A DNA stretch of 64,000 bases from Bog-473 sp963745175 (GCA_963745175.1 CAVUWK010000001.1:62001-126000), one strand, 5' to 3'. Counted from the stretch's first letter, positions 17,642-26,321 are shown. Numbers and translations: made by a program. The notes: a model not told the origin generated them from the sequence alone.

Positions 17642-18868
17642 GTGCCCTCGACGGAAGTCGATGCCCGCCTCGATCTGAGCGATCCCGATTTGCTGGCCGA
17701 TCATCTGCCCCTAGACGAATTCGCCTGGCTGCGACGGAATCAACCGATCCGGTGGAATCCGCAAGCACCTCTGTCGGGATACGGAGACGCCGGATTTTGG
17801 GCGCTCAGCCGTCACTCTGACGTCACAGCGGTGACCAGGAGTCTCGGGTGGTCGGTAGAGGCCAACTCTGCCTTCGTTCGCCGGCTGGATGAGTCCGATC
17901 CGACAGGCGAATCCACCAAAAACCTCCTGCTTTGCATGGACCCGCCCCGGCACACTCGAGTTCGCAGGGTGGGAAACCGCTGCTTCACCCCGCGTGCCTT
18001 GGCGGGCCTCGAGGACGACCTGCGCGAACGAGCCCACCGGATCGTCTGGGCCGCCCAGCATGACGGCACAGGCGACTTCGTGATCGACGTCGCTCGTCAT
18101 CTGCCCTTGCAGGCCATTGTCGGCCTCATGGGCATCCCCGACGCCGATCGCCGGCAGCTCTTCCACTGGAGCGACCAGATGGCCGGCAACGAGGACCCGG
18201 AGTACGCCGGCACTGACGTCTCGGGCGTCGTCGAGATGTTCGCCTACGCTCATGCGGCGGCCGAGTTGCGAGTCGACAACGACCTCGGAGACGTCACCAG
18301 CCGACTCGTGCAGCCGGACACTGATGGCCAACGGCTGAGCAGCGAGGAGTTCGCGTTCTTCTTCATGATCCTCGCTGTCGCTGGCAACGAGACCACCCGG
18401 CAGGCGATCACCCACGGCATGTTGGCCTTTCTGCAACATCCGGACCAGTGGGAACGATGGCGCTCCGAACGCCCCGCAACAGCCGTCGACGAGATCTTGC
18501 GCTGGGCCTCGCCTGCCGTGGTCCTTCAGCGCACGGCCGTCGAGGACACCGAGGTCGGCGGCCGATTGGTGCGCGAAGGCGAACGGGTTGGCCTGTATTT
18601 CGCCTCCGCCAACTTCGACGAGGAGGTGTTCGACGACCCTCGGCGGTTCGACATCGGTCGCTCACCGAATCCCCACGTGACTTTCGGCGCCGGCGGTTCC
18701 CACTTCTGTATCGGGGCCAACCTCTCCCGACTCGAGCTGAAGGTGATGTTCGACGTGATCGCCGACGAGTTGACTGACGTGACGTTGCTCGGTCCGCCCA
18801 AACGCCTCCGCTCGTCATGGCTCAACGGCATCAAACACCTGCCCGTCGACTATGGGTGCTCCCGATGA
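17642..18868 (+). CDS. Cytochrome P450
   Basis: A 408-residue soluble bacterial P450 monooxygenase. Haem-binding loop FGAGGSHFCIGANLSR with Cys356; I-helix oxygen-activation motif AGNETTR (247-253); K-helix ExxR as EILR (284-287); C-helix region MDPPRHTRVRR. The overall pattern resembles the actinobacterial CYP125/CYP142/CYP124-like group that attacks sterol side chains and terpenoids, but that subfamily call is inference. GTG 17642 is chosen because AAGGAGG lies about ten bases upstream; the frame is open further back, over the TetR gene, and that part is not coding. Its TGA overlaps the ATG of the next gene (ATGA), so the pair is an operon. A redox partner is not in the window. Confidence 0.93.
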   Translation: MPSTEVDARLDLSDPDLLADHLPLDEFAWLRRNQPIRWNPQAPLSGYGDAGFWALSRHSDVTAVTRSLGWSVEANSAFVRRLDESDPTGESTKNLLLCMDPPRHTRVRRVGNRCFTPRALAGLEDDLRERAHRIVWAAQHDGTGDFVIDVARHLPLQAIVGLMGIPDADRRQLFHWSDQMAGNEDPEYAGTDVSGVVEMFAYAHAAAELRVDNDLGDVTSRLVQPDTDGQRLSSEEFAFFFMILAVAGNETTRQAITHGMLAFLQHPDQWERWRSERPATAVDEILRWASPAVVLQRTAVEDTEVGGRLVREGERVGLYFASANFDEEVFDDPRRFDIGRSPNPHVTFGAGGSHFCIGANLSRLELKVMFDVIADELTDVTLLGPPKRLRSSWLNGIKHLPVDYGCSR

Positions 18869-19932
18869 CGACTGCTACAGCATGGATGGTCACCCGGCTG
18901 GGCGCGCCAACCGATGCCCTCCAGATCCGGACCGTGGATGTCGGCGAACCGGGCGCCAACCAGGTGCGGATCGCCGTGGAGGCGTTCTGCCTCGACTTCA
19001 ACGACATCGACACCATCCGAGGTCGATACGGGCTGTTGAAGTTCGAACCCCCGTTCGTCATCGGCATGGCGGCCGCAGGAACGGTCGACGCGGCGGGGCC
19101 GGGGTGTGAGGCGCTGCTCGGCCGACGAGTCGTCGGCACCACCGCGGGCGTGCAGGGTGCCTACGCGTCGGCGGCGCTGCTTGACGGAGCAATGCTCCAA
19201 CAGCTCCCCACCTGGCTCAGCGCGGCCGAGGGGGTGGCGATGTACTTCCCATACCAGCTGAGTTACCTCGCCCTCCACGTCCGCGGCCGGGTGGTCCCAG
19301 GTGACGTCGTGCTCGTCCACGCTGCGGCCGGTGGCGCCGGATCGGCCGCCGTTCAGCTCGCCAAAGCGTTCGGCGCGACGGTGATCGGGACGGCGGGGAC
19401 CGAGGCGAAGGTCGAATTTTGCCGGTCGCTTGGCGCCGACTTCGGCGTGAACTACCGCATCGACGACTTCGTCGCCGTCGTCGACGACGTGACCAATGGG
19501 CGGGGAGTGGACGTGGCGTTTGACACCGTGGGTGGTGTGGTGACGACCGAGACGTTTCGAGTGATGGCGTTCAACGGCCGCCACCTGATCATCGGGTTCG
19601 CCTCGGGTATCGAATCGGAGGAGCGCCCGCTGCCGATCCAGCCCAGCATCTACGGGAACTTTGACATTGTGGGGATCTGCTTCGCATACGTCGACTCGCC
19701 GCGGCCGGCTCGTGCGTTTGGCATGAACTTTCTGTCCAGCGCACAGGGAGTTGACATCTGGAGCCGGATTTTGCACCTCACCCGGGCCGGAACAATCCGC
19801 CCGGTGATCGGCCAGCAGATCGAGTTCGCCGACGTTCCCGCCGGGCTCGACGCGCTCGAGCATCGCGAGACGACTGGCCGAACAGTGGTGCGCACGGCGC
19901 CAGACGGCGATGAGCCTTCGGGTACCTCATAA
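18865..19932 (+). CDS. MDR quinone-oxidoreductase-like protein (paralogue 2)
   Basis: 355 residues starting at the ATG that overlaps the P450 stop. N-terminal GroES-like half (MTTATAWMVTRLGAPTDAL, DFNDIDTIRGRYG) and Rossmann half with HAAAGGAGSAAVQLAKAFGA for NADPH; no zinc ligands. Conserved blocks shared with 15628-16659 include GRGVDVAFD and IIGFASGIES. Translational coupling with the P450 suggests that it acts on the oxidised product or a related enone/quinone. Exact substrate unknown. Confidence 0.9.
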   Translation: MTTATAWMVTRLGAPTDALQIRTVDVGEPGANQVRIAVEAFCLDFNDIDTIRGRYGLLKFEPPFVIGMAAAGTVDAAGPGCEALLGRRVVGTTAGVQGAYASAALLDGAMLQQLPTWLSAAEGVAMYFPYQLSYLALHVRGRVVPGDVVLVHAAAGGAGSAAVQLAKAFGATVIGTAGTEAKVEFCRSLGADFGVNYRIDDFVAVVDDVTNGRGVDVAFDTVGGVVTTETFRVMAFNGRHLIIGFASGIESEERPLPIQPSIYGNFDIVGICFAYVDSPRPARAFGMNFLSSAQGVDIWSRILHLTRAGTIRPVIGQQIEFADVPAGLDALEHRETTGRTVVRTAPDGDEPSGTS

Positions 19933-20382
19933 TCCCGCCGGCGAAGTCGCACTCGGGATCTCATACCTGGACGACACATTCTCGACGCGGCTCCTGTAGG
20001 TCGCCGACACCGGCTCCGCTTCCTCGGCGAAGCTGGTGGCCCGCGCGTACCTACGATCAATCGTCCAATTCGACGTATCGAACGAGGGCAAACGGCATGT
20101 GGATGGCTTCTATGGCGCCTTTCCTCCGACCGCCGTTGCCGTGCTCGACACTGACCAACCGCCCGAGAGAGAGCGTCTGACGTTCCAAATCAGGGATGGT
20201 CGCCACCACGCGCCCAGGATCCCCGGCTCGGTGATGGAGAGGTAGGACAGGAGTCCGACCGTAAGGAGCCGGCCCATTTTGACTTCCGCACTCGATGAGT
20301 GCCTGGTGGGCGCACTCTTGGCTGAATCGTGGCGGGGTTTCTGTGGAAGAAGTCATGGATGAGCACCTCACTGTCGTCCAAC
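19933..20382. other. Gene-free stretch left of the inverted repeat block
   Basis: About 450 bases without a gene I can support. Short frames occur on both strands (for example 20057-20371 minus) but their translations show no family features and no ribosome sites. It may hold remnants of older genes disturbed when the adjacent duplicated block arrived. Confidence 0.3.
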
Positions 20383-21070
20383 TGCGGATCGCTTCGGTCG
20401 ATCGCGCTACGCAAACGGATACGCGGCCACGGCCCTCTCCAGTTGGGTCCAGACGTGTGCCGGATCACCCGAAGGAGTGGCGGCCACCACGACGCTGCCG
20501 ACGGAACCACTCATGACGTAGCACGCCACCTCGTGGAAGTGGTGGTGACCGACGGTCGTCACGTAGTCATCGGTGACGCACGATCTCGCTCCGGTTGGCG
20601 TCCGGAGCGCGGTGACCATGGCGTCCTCGTGATCGGAGACGGCGTCGTCGTCGAGCATGTGGGAGAGACGGAATGCCGGCCAGTCCTGCAGGGTCTCGTC
20701 GCCCTGGCGGGGAGTGACATTGAGATAGCCGAGGTAGGTCCCGGCTGCGTTGCGAAGGGCCACCGACAGCGTGCCTGGATCGCCCTCGACGGGACGGAAC
20801 CCAGGAGGCGAGGACAGGGTTCCGAGCCCGGAAGGGACGGCGAGCCGGGCCCAGGTCGCCGGCGGTGTGGTCGACGCGAGCCAACTAAACGACCCAAGCG
20901 TGGACGAGCTGGCAGAGAGGCGATGACCCGTCGCCGCCGTGGCAGCGCCCGCGGCTTGGGCCTTCGATGGCGGCCACACGGCCGAGCCGATCGTGGCCGC
21001 CACTGCCACCAACGCCACGGCCGCGATCCCGATCATGGGGCGCGCGGAGAACCGGATGACCCGATGCCGT
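20383..21070 (-). repeat. 688-bp block B, inverted copy of 49087-49774
   Basis: Translations of all three overlapping frames in the block are identical to those at 49260-49750, and the edges align base for base (position x here pairs with 70157 minus x). I saw one mismatch, at 21062. Identity starts at TGCGGATCGC on the left and ends at GATGCCGT on the right. The copy carries the secreted-protein gene without its first ~29 codons. Confidence 0.9.
20407..21036 (-). CDS. Secreted/anchored protein of unknown function, copy 1 (N-terminus clipped)
   Basis: About 209 residues from ATG 21036, identical to residues 30 onward of the copy at 49034-49750. It begins directly with the hydrophobic signal/anchor (IGIAAVALVAVAATIGSAVW) and continues as an extracytoplasmic domain with ATWARLAVPSGLGTL, YLGYLNVTPRQGDETLQDWP, and two cysteines (SCVTDD, ACYVMSG) that could form a disulfide. 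The repeat boundary at 21070 removes the upstream 17 codons and the original GTG start, so expression depends on new upstream sequence and I see no ribosome site. It may be silent. The function of the family is unknown. Confidence 0.6.
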   Translation of the reverse strand: MIGIAAVALVAVAATIGSAVWPPSKAQAAGAATAATGHRLSASSSTLGSFSWLASTTPPATWARLAVPSGLGTLSSPPGFRPVEGDPGTLSVALRNAAGTYLGYLNVTPRQGDETLQDWPAFRLSHMLDDDAVSDHEDAMVTALRTPTGARSCVTDDYVTTVGHHHFHEVACYVMSGSVGSVVVAATPSGDPAHVWTQLERAVAAYPFA

Positions 21071-21212
21071 AAATGTCTGGAACCCGATGGACGTAAACCA
21101 CCACCTTGCCGGGGTGATGGTCGCAGGTTCGATCCAGGGATGTCACAGTCAGCCATGTCGCCTGTTCGCGCCACCGCCTCCGGGTGCATCGAGCAATTCC
21201 AGCCAAAACGCT

Positions 21213-21755
21213 TCACACGTAGGAGGACTTGTTGGCTCCCATGGGGCGTTCGGGCCCGACGATGGCGGGAGGGTCCGATCCACGGGAGGCCTGGCGACCA
21301 CTGGAGCGGCTCTGGGCCCAACCGGGCCAGACGGCGGCGGACCAGGCCAGCAGGGCGACCGCTCCGAGAGACTCCAAGATGATCGTCTCGGTCACGAACG
21401 AAGCCGCCGACGACTCGCGAAAGCCGAACAAGCCGAAGTTGAGGCTGACGATGAGTCCCCCGAGGGTCGCGATCATGAATCCCGCTCCGAAGAGCCCGGC
21501 GAGCGGCCGCGGCCACACCACCAGGACAGCCGCCAGCACGAAGCCGCCCACGGCGTCGGCCAGGAAGAGAGGGCCGACGGTCGGGATGTCGCGGTATCCC
21601 TCCATCCAGAGGTGAAGATGGATGGCGGCCACCCAGATGAGCAGGCCGGCGCACACCAGACGGAGCACCAGAGCGGCGAGGAACCAGGCGCCATGGAGGG
21701 ACCGAGTCTCGTGGACTCGGAGCGACGCCATCCGATCAGAGGTTGCCGTCGCCAT
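21213..21755 (-). CDS. Four-helix membrane protein, copy 1
   Basis: About 180 residues with four transmembrane helices: LVLRLVCAGLLIWVAAIHLH, LFLADAVGGFVLAAVLVVW, GFMIATLGGLIVSLNFGLFGF, and IILESLGAVALLAWSAAVW. Signature HLHLWMEGYRDIPTVGPLF links it to the fusion protein at 14509. ATG 21755 has GGAGGG about seven bases upstream and overlaps the end of the Pro/Thr-rich gene by 20 bases, so the two are coupled. The last ~18 residues differ from copy 2 (48003-48509) because the repeat ends at about 21266; this copy runs on into unique DNA. Function unknown. Confidence 0.75.
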   Translation of the reverse strand: MATATSDRMASLRVHETRSLHGAWFLAALVLRLVCAGLLIWVAAIHLHLWMEGYRDIPTVGPLFLADAVGGFVLAAVLVVWPRPLAGLFGAGFMIATLGGLIVSLNFGLFGFRESSAASFVTETIILESLGAVALLAWSAAVWPGWAQSRSSGRQASRGSDPPAIVGPERPMGANKSSYV

Positions 21756-22215
21756 CGCTCGGCCCTCCGTTGTTGTCGGCGTCCTGGTCGCCTCCGTTGT
21801 CCTGGGCAATACCGTTCACGACGGCCGGCGGTGGAGCCACCGGAGGGGCCGTTGTCGGAGGCGGCGGGGGCGGCACGGTGGTCGGGGGAGTCGTCGGCGG
21901 AGTCGTCGTCGTCGTAGGCGGCGGCGGAGCTGGCACTGTCGTCGGCACTGTCGTCGGCGGCGGGGGCGTGGTGGGAGTGGTGGTGCTTTGCGCCACAGGG
22001 GTGGGCTTGCTGGCGGTGGCGTGGGAGTTCGACGTGAGCCCGAGCCCGAGGGCCAGACCTCCCGCCACGAGAACTGCGATCACCGCGATGAGAATTCCCA
22101 GTCGTTTTGTCACTCGATGTCCTTTGAAGTTGTGTGGGGCGGTCGCCGTTTGATCTTTCCCCGATCTCAGGCTTCGAAAATCACTACGGTCGAAGCGGCA
22201 CGAGAGTTCACTCGG
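21266..22215 (+). repeat. 950-bp block A, direct copy of 48020-48969
   Basis: Bases 21266-22215 align with 48020-48969 at a constant offset of 26754, and long frames on both strands translate identically. The block carries the Pro/Thr-rich gene and nearly all of the membrane-protein gene. To the right of 22215 similarity drops abruptly to a diverged relationship; to the left it ends after CGACGA. Confidence 0.92.
21736..22113 (-). CDS. Pro/Thr-rich single-pass envelope protein, copy 1
   Basis: 125 residues: short basic start (MTKRLG), one membrane helix or signal (ILIAVIAVLVAGGLALGLGL), then about 60 residues almost entirely of Pro, Thr and Val (TTPTTPPPPTTVPTTV is typical) and an acidic Asn/Gly/Asp tail (NGGDQDADNNGGPSDGDGN). 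GTG 22113 has AAAGGA about seven bases upstream. The Pro/Thr run looks like an extended stalk that could cross the cell wall. The stop lies inside the start region of the membrane-protein gene downstream, indicating an operon. No enzyme motif. Identical to copy 2. Confidence 0.72.
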   Translation of the reverse strand: MTKRLGILIAVIAVLVAGGLALGLGLTSNSHATASKPTPVAQSTTTPTTPPPPTTVPTTVPAPPPPTTTTTPPTTPPTTVPPPPPPTTAPPVAPPPAVVNGIAQDNGGDQDADNNGGPSDGDGNL

Positions 22216-22280
22216 GGTCATAGAAGTTGAACAAGGACGATGGGGCAAAGCCTTTAGCCCGCCACGCCATGTGTTGATGT

Positions 22281-22436
22281 GTGACTCGCCTGGTTCGATC
22301 AAGGGAACCGCCCGCCGCCCAGCCGTCGCCCACACGGCACCCGGTCATCCGGTTCTCCGTGCGCCTCGTGATCGGGATCGTGTCAGCACCAGGCGCGGTG
22401 GATCCACTCCAGATCCATTGGTTCACGCTGAGGTAG
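22281..22436 (+). pseudogene. Truncated, diverged 5' remnant of the secreted-protein gene
   Basis: From GTG 22281 the frame reads VTRLVRSREPPAAQPSPTRH and continues in close similarity to the first ~33 residues of the gene at 49034 (only about five differences), then changes to unrelated sequence and stops at 22436. Because reading frame and most residues are kept, the annotated start GTG 49034 of the intact copy is supported. The remnant lies in the same relative position and orientation to block A as the intact gene does in the second copy, but is clearly older than the identical blocks. Confidence 0.7.
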
Positions 22437-23113
22437 TCGAGGGCGGAGAGTGCCTCGACCACTTTTCCGGACGCTGAAGCGAGGATCCTTTCCGCGTGGG
22501 GGTCGCAGGAAGACTCGCCTGAGACGTTCTGGAGGCTCGAAAGCGCACTGATCAAAAGAGCCACCGCTTCCGCCATGGGACTGTCCCACGACTTCTGGTG
22601 GTCACACGGTTCTCGTTCTTGGTCCCTGCACGACAGAGGACGACCCGCACCCAGCACCGACGGAATTGATCCTCTGTCCATGGCGATCTCCCACATCAAT
22701 CGGTCATGACCGACCCTGTGATCGGCACGTGATTGCCTTAACGCTTTCCAAGATGAGTCAATTGAGGTGGGGTCGAATCCCCCGATACGCGTAGTTGCCT
22801 ATCGAGGTTCGCCATTCGTCCAGGCGTGGGCTGATCATCGAGTCCACAGTTGCGTAGTTGGTGAGCCAAACGTGCTGGCAGTAAGGCCCGCTGATCGGGC
22901 TTAGCACCAACCCTTTGGCACCCGACCACGATGGCAACAACTACGCGTCACACGGGACTCGACGGATGTCCCACCCGGCGCACGCTTTGAGAAGCGACTG
23001 CAAGGTCGGGCGCGAGTGCATCTGGGCCACCGTTGGGCAGGCGGGTGCCGGGCAATCCCGGTTGATGCCGGGACTATTGGCTACCAGCGCCAAGCAGACG
23101 GAAGGAGATGGAA
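22437..23113. other. Gene-poor stretch with only short unsupported frames
   Basis: About 680 bases. A minus-strand frame over 22208-22699 contains an ordinary-looking helical segment (AERILASASGKVVEALSALD) but it runs antisense through the gene remnant and has no ribosome site. A 60-codon minus frame at 22758-22940 is likewise unsupported. GGGG-TCGAAT-CCCC near 22780 resembles a tRNA T-arm but no cloverleaf surrounds it. Confidence 0.3.
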
Positions 23114-23653
23114 ATGAACGGTTGGAAGCAAACCAATACGACCTCGAAAGGTCTTCGCGGAATCCCGTTTGTGCGTCTGGCGGGCGCGGCTTTGGCCGTC
23201 GGCGGGCTCTGTGCCTCGGTTGCCGCCGCCGGCGCAGCCAAAGCGGCGACGAGCGGTGTCGTCTCGACGACGCGCAATGCCCATTTCGGCACGATTCTCG
23301 CGAGCGGCAATGCGGTGTACACCCTCAAGCCAAGCAAGGTGCCGTGTGAGACCCAATGTTTGAAGTTCTGGCCCGAGGTGCTGTTACCCAAGGGCGTGAC
23401 GACGACGACGGCTGGACCGGGAGTGAACGCCGCCAGCCTCGGCACGGTGACGAGGAGTGGAGGATCGCTTCAGGTGACCTATCGCGGAAAGCCCCTCTAC
23501 TACTTCGTCAAGGACACCGGTCCCGGTCAGGTTAACGGGAACCTCACCGACAAGTGGGGTAAGTGGTCGGTCGTCGTGACAGTCAAGCCGGCGCACGCGA
23601 GCTCCGGCGGGAGTCCGACGACGAGCGCCGGTTCGGGGGGAGTCTCGTTCTAG
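23114..23653 (+). CDS. Secreted Yx(FWY)xxD-type (COG4315-like) protein
   Basis: About 179 residues from ATG 23114, which has GAAGGAG six bases upstream (the ATG at 23108 is too close). A signal peptide (LAGAALAVGGLCASVAAAGAAKA) is followed by one pseudo-duplicated domain: NAVYTLKPSKVPCETQCLKF with a CxxxC pair, then GKPLYYFVKDTGPGQVNG, the Yx(FWY)xxD signature. A Ser/Gly/Thr-rich tail ends the protein. Such proteins are annotated as lipoproteins or secreted repeats of unknown function. It precedes the hydroxylase, DoxX and hydrolase genes and could share their transcript. Confidence 0.8.
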   Translation: MNGWKQTNTTSKGLRGIPFVRLAGAALAVGGLCASVAAAGAAKAATSGVVSTTRNAHFGTILASGNAVYTLKPSKVPCETQCLKFWPEVLLPKGVTTTTAGPGVNAASLGTVTRSGGSLQVTYRGKPLYYFVKDTGPGQVNGNLTDKWGKWSVVVTVKPAHASSGGSPTTSAGSGGVSF

Positions 23654-23681
23654 TGCCACGGTTCAGGGACGAGCCGAGGTC

Positions 23682-24728
23682 ATGACGACGATCACCATCG
23701 CACCGTCGCAACCGGTTGTCGCCCGAGGACCGCAACGATCGACCGCGAGAACCGGCGTGGGCGGCGCCATCTCGTCGAGGGTCTACCTCCCGAGCCTCTC
23801 GGTTCCTGCCTTGGCTCTCGCCCTGGTGGGAATCGGCTGGTCGAGTGGCTGGGGTGGCGCCGGGTTCGCCGGCTCCCTGACGAGCCTGCGCGTCGTCGTG
23901 GTCGGGCCCTTGGCCCTCAGCTTCATCGGGGTCATTGTCGTCGTGGAACGGATCTGGCCGGCGCAACAGCGACCGCTCATCGCCCGCGGCCACCGCCATG
24001 ACCTCCTGATTGCCGTCGTCCACGCGACGCTCGTGCTGCCGCTGGTGACCGCGTTGACGCTCTCTTTTGTCGAGGTCGTGCGCCGGCTGGCTCCCTGGAT
24101 CGTCTTGCCACAGATGGACACCGTGCCCCGCTGGATGGCCCTCGTCGCCATCATCGTGGTCATGGATGGCTGCAACTGGGGTGTGCATCTCGCCAACCAC
24201 CGGGTACGGATGCTGTGGCGTTTCCACGAGCTTCACCATTCACAAGAGGACATGAACGTGCTCACCGTGTTTCGCACCCATCCGCTGATCCACGTCTCGT
24301 ATCTCCTCGCCCTGCTCCCGGGTGTGGTTCTCTTGGCCAACGGTGCCTTGTCGATCACCGTGCTGGCCCTCTACGGGGGGATCGTGGCGTTCGCGCATTC
24401 GAACACCCGCCTTGGCTTCGGACCGCTGGGGCGGATCGTGGTCAGCCCGAACTTTCACCGCATCCATCACAAATTGTTTGGGCCCCAAGACGTCAACCTC
24501 GGCTTTGCCCTGACGATCTGGGATCAATTGTTCGGTAGCGCTGTGTTCCCCACGAAGGACACGGTCCGGACCGACACCGGGCTGCCGGGTCGGCCCCTCC
24601 TGGTCGAGCAGGCAAGTGCGCGCCCGCACCATTTCCGAGTCTTCGCCGTCCAACTTGTCGCGCCGTTTCGTCCGCTGGCCGAGGCCCGAACGCCATCGCC
24701 GCTTTGGACTGAGGCTCCTTCGTCGTGA
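23682..24728 (+). CDS. Fatty acid hydroxylase / sterol desaturase family membrane protein
   Basis: 348 residues. Several hydrophobic helices frame the diiron histidine clusters of the superfamily: HLANH, RFHELHHS and, after a further helix pair, NFHRIHHKLFG, plus SNTRLGFG. These integral membrane non-haem diiron enzymes hydroxylate or desaturate fatty acyl, sterol or carotenoid substrates using O2. The first ~45 residues are polar and low in conservation, so ATG 23682 may be slightly early. It follows the secreted protein gene by 28 bases. Substrate unknown; a membrane-lipid role is likely. Confidence 0.88.
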   Translation: MTTITIAPSQPVVARGPQRSTARTGVGGAISSRVYLPSLSVPALALALVGIGWSSGWGGAGFAGSLTSLRVVVVGPLALSFIGVIVVVERIWPAQQRPLIARGHRHDLLIAVVHATLVLPLVTALTLSFVEVVRRLAPWIVLPQMDTVPRWMALVAIIVVMDGCNWGVHLANHRVRMLWRFHELHHSQEDMNVLTVFRTHPLIHVSYLLALLPGVVLLANGALSITVLALYGGIVAFAHSNTRLGFGPLGRIVVSPNFHRIHHKLFGPQDVNLGFALTIWDQLFGSAVFPTKDTVRTDTGLPGRPLLVEQASARPHHFRVFAVQLVAPFRPLAEARTPSPLWTEAPSS

Positions 24729-24770
24729 CCAGCGCGAACCTCATGAACCACTCGAAGACTGTGCGGTGAG

Positions 24771-25436
24771 GTGATGGTCACGACGTCATTGGAGGCGCCC
24801 AAGCGTTCTGCCCGCTCGCTCGTGGCGCTCGTCGTCACCATTCGGACCTCGGAGCTGCCCGCTAGCTGTGCCATGCTCGCGGCGCGCATCGCACTCGCCT
24901 GGATCTTCATCTATTACGGGGCGGGCAAGCTGTTCGGAGCCTTCAATGGCCCCGGCATCCACGGAACTGCTCTCTACTTCTCTGACACCGCCCACCTGCA
25001 CCCCGGGGGGCTCTTCGCCGTCCTCGGTGGCATCGTCGAGTTCTCCAGTGCCATCGCGCTCGCGCTCGGTCTCGCTTCACGCGTAGCCGGACTCGCTCTC
25101 TTCGGCGACATGGTGATTGCAATGATCACCGTCACCTGGGCAACGGGGATCAACTCGACTTCTCGTCCTCCGGGTTACCAGTTGAACCTGGCACTCGCAG
25201 TCCTCGCTCTTGTCGTGACCATCTTGGGTTCCGGGCAGTTCAGTCTCGACGCGCTGATTGAACGGCGCATCGGCGGAGCCGCATCGTCTGGGGCGGCCAG
25301 ATCTGTCTTCCCAGCATCCCGCACCGGCGGAAATGGCCGGTCGCCAAAGCGGGGGGCGGTGGGATCTGACGAGCAAGTCTCCGTTGGAGACTCCCAATAC
25401 CGCCATACTCCCGAAAGCATCAACGAGGCGCGTTGA
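24771..25436 (+). CDS. DoxX-family membrane protein
   Basis: About 221 residues with the four-helix DoxX core: CAMLAARIALAWIFIYYGAGKLFG, then GGLFAVLGGIVEFSSAIALALGL, and two further helices, followed by a polar tail of some 45 residues. DoxX-like proteins are small quinone-associated membrane proteins, in some bacteria part of thiosulfate:quinone oxidoreductase or of a membrane oxidoreductase complex with SodA and a thiol enzyme. GTG 24771 or ATG 24774 can serve as start. Genes on both sides run in the same direction with 40-55 base gaps. Confidence 0.85.
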   Translation: MMVTTSLEAPKRSARSLVALVVTIRTSELPASCAMLAARIALAWIFIYYGAGKLFGAFNGPGIHGTALYFSDTAHLHPGGLFAVLGGIVEFSSAIALALGLASRVAGLALFGDMVIAMITVTWATGINSTSRPPGYQLNLALAVLALVVTILGSGQFSLDALIERRIGGAASSGAARSVFPASRTGGNGRSPKRGAVGSDEQVSVGDSQYRHTPESINEAR

Positions 25437-25490
25437 CGGCGCCCCCAAAACCACAGATGGGCGGAGCCGGAAACGGAAGGAGAGAAAGCC

Positions 25491-26321
25491 ATGCCAGAAG
25501 TCACGGTCGGTGTGGAGAATTCAGCGCCGATCAACATCCACTACGAAGATCACGGCTCCGGCAGTACTGTCTTGTTGATCCACGGATTCCCGCTCAGCGG
25601 CCGAGCGTGGGAGCGCCAGGAACGAGCTCTCATCGCCGCCGATCACCGGGTGATCACCTACGATCGCCGTGGCTTCGGCATGTCGAGTCAGCCGTCGACA
25701 GGCTATGACTACGACACATTCGCTGCGGATTTGAACGCACTGGTGAACGCCCTCGATCTCTACGATTTCGACATTGCGGGTCACTCGATGGGGGGTGGCG
25801 AGATCGTGCGCTATCTCGGGACATACGGGTCGGAGAGAGTTCGACGGGCAGCCATCGTGTCGGGAGTCCCCCCATACCTTCTCAAGACCGCCCAAACTCC
25901 GCAGGGTGTACCTCAGGAGGTCTTCGACGAGATCGAGCAAGGATTGACTGCCGACCGGTTCGCGTACTTCACAGAGTGGAACAAGAACTTCTTCAATCTG
26001 GACGAAACCCTCGGCAGCCGAGTTAGCCCGGAGGTGGTGCGGGACGCGTGGCACCTGGCCGTCGGCGCGTCGCCCGCCGGGACGATCGCATGCGTCGCCA
26101 CCTGGCACACGGACTTCCGCGCCGATTTGCCGAAGGTCGATATTCCGGTTCTCGTGCTTCACGGCAACGCGGACCGGATTCTCCCGATTGAAGCCACTGG
26201 GGCCCGTAGTCACGAGCTGCTAGCCCGTAGCGATTACGTCGTCATTGAGGGTGCCGGCCACGGCCTGTGTTGGACCCACGCCGAGGAGGTCAACGCAGAG
26301 CTGTTGCGGTTCTTCAAGTAA
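25491..26321 (+). CDS. Alpha/beta hydrolase (non-haem chloroperoxidase-like)
   Basis: 276 residues, normal for the family. Nucleophile elbow GHSMGGGE (Ser at about 98), acid in VLVLHGNADRILP, and His in EGAGHGLCWTHAEEV complete the triad. Oxyanion region LLIHGFPLSGRAWE and DRRGFGMSS are conserved. This subgroup is annotated as cofactor-free chloroperoxidase or arylesterase; physiological activity is most likely esterase or lactonase/perhydrolase. GGAGAGAAAG lies just upstream of the ATG. Last gene of the run from 23114. Confidence 0.92.
   Translation: MPEVTVGVENSAPINIHYEDHGSGSTVLLIHGFPLSGRAWERQERALIAADHRVITYDRRGFGMSSQPSTGYDYDTFAADLNALVNALDLYDFDIAGHSMGGGEIVRYLGTYGSERVRRAAIVSGVPPYLLKTAQTPQGVPQEVFDEIEQGLTADRFAYFTEWNKNFFNLDETLGSRVSPEVVRDAWHLAVGASPAGTIACVATWHTDFRADLPKVDIPVLVLHGNADRILPIEATGARSHELLARSDYVVIEGAGHGLCWTHAEEVNAELLRFFK

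Noticed and set aside
21112..21140. GGTCGCAGGTTCGATCC, like a tRNA T-arm, at the junction between blocks B and A
   Set aside because: The stem beside the loop does not pair and no D-arm, anticodon arm or acceptor stem surrounds it; cannot be supported as a tRNA or attachment site.
21816..22010. CRISPR-like or tandem-repeat array in the GTCGTCGGCGG-rich DNA
   Set aside because: It is simple-sequence DNA encoding the Pro/Thr stalk, with no regular repeat-spacer structure.
20383..22215. Insertion sequence or composite transposon as cause of the duplication
   Set aside because: No transposase frame, terminal inverted repeats or target-site duplication seen at any of the four block edges.
22770..22800. 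GGGG-TCGAAT-CCCC stem-loop resembling a T-arm
   Set aside because: Loop has six bases and lacks the TTC start; no cloverleaf around it.
22758..22940. 60-codon minus frame suspected to be a transposase or enzyme fragment
   Set aside because: No recognisable motif, no ribosome site, and too short to judge.
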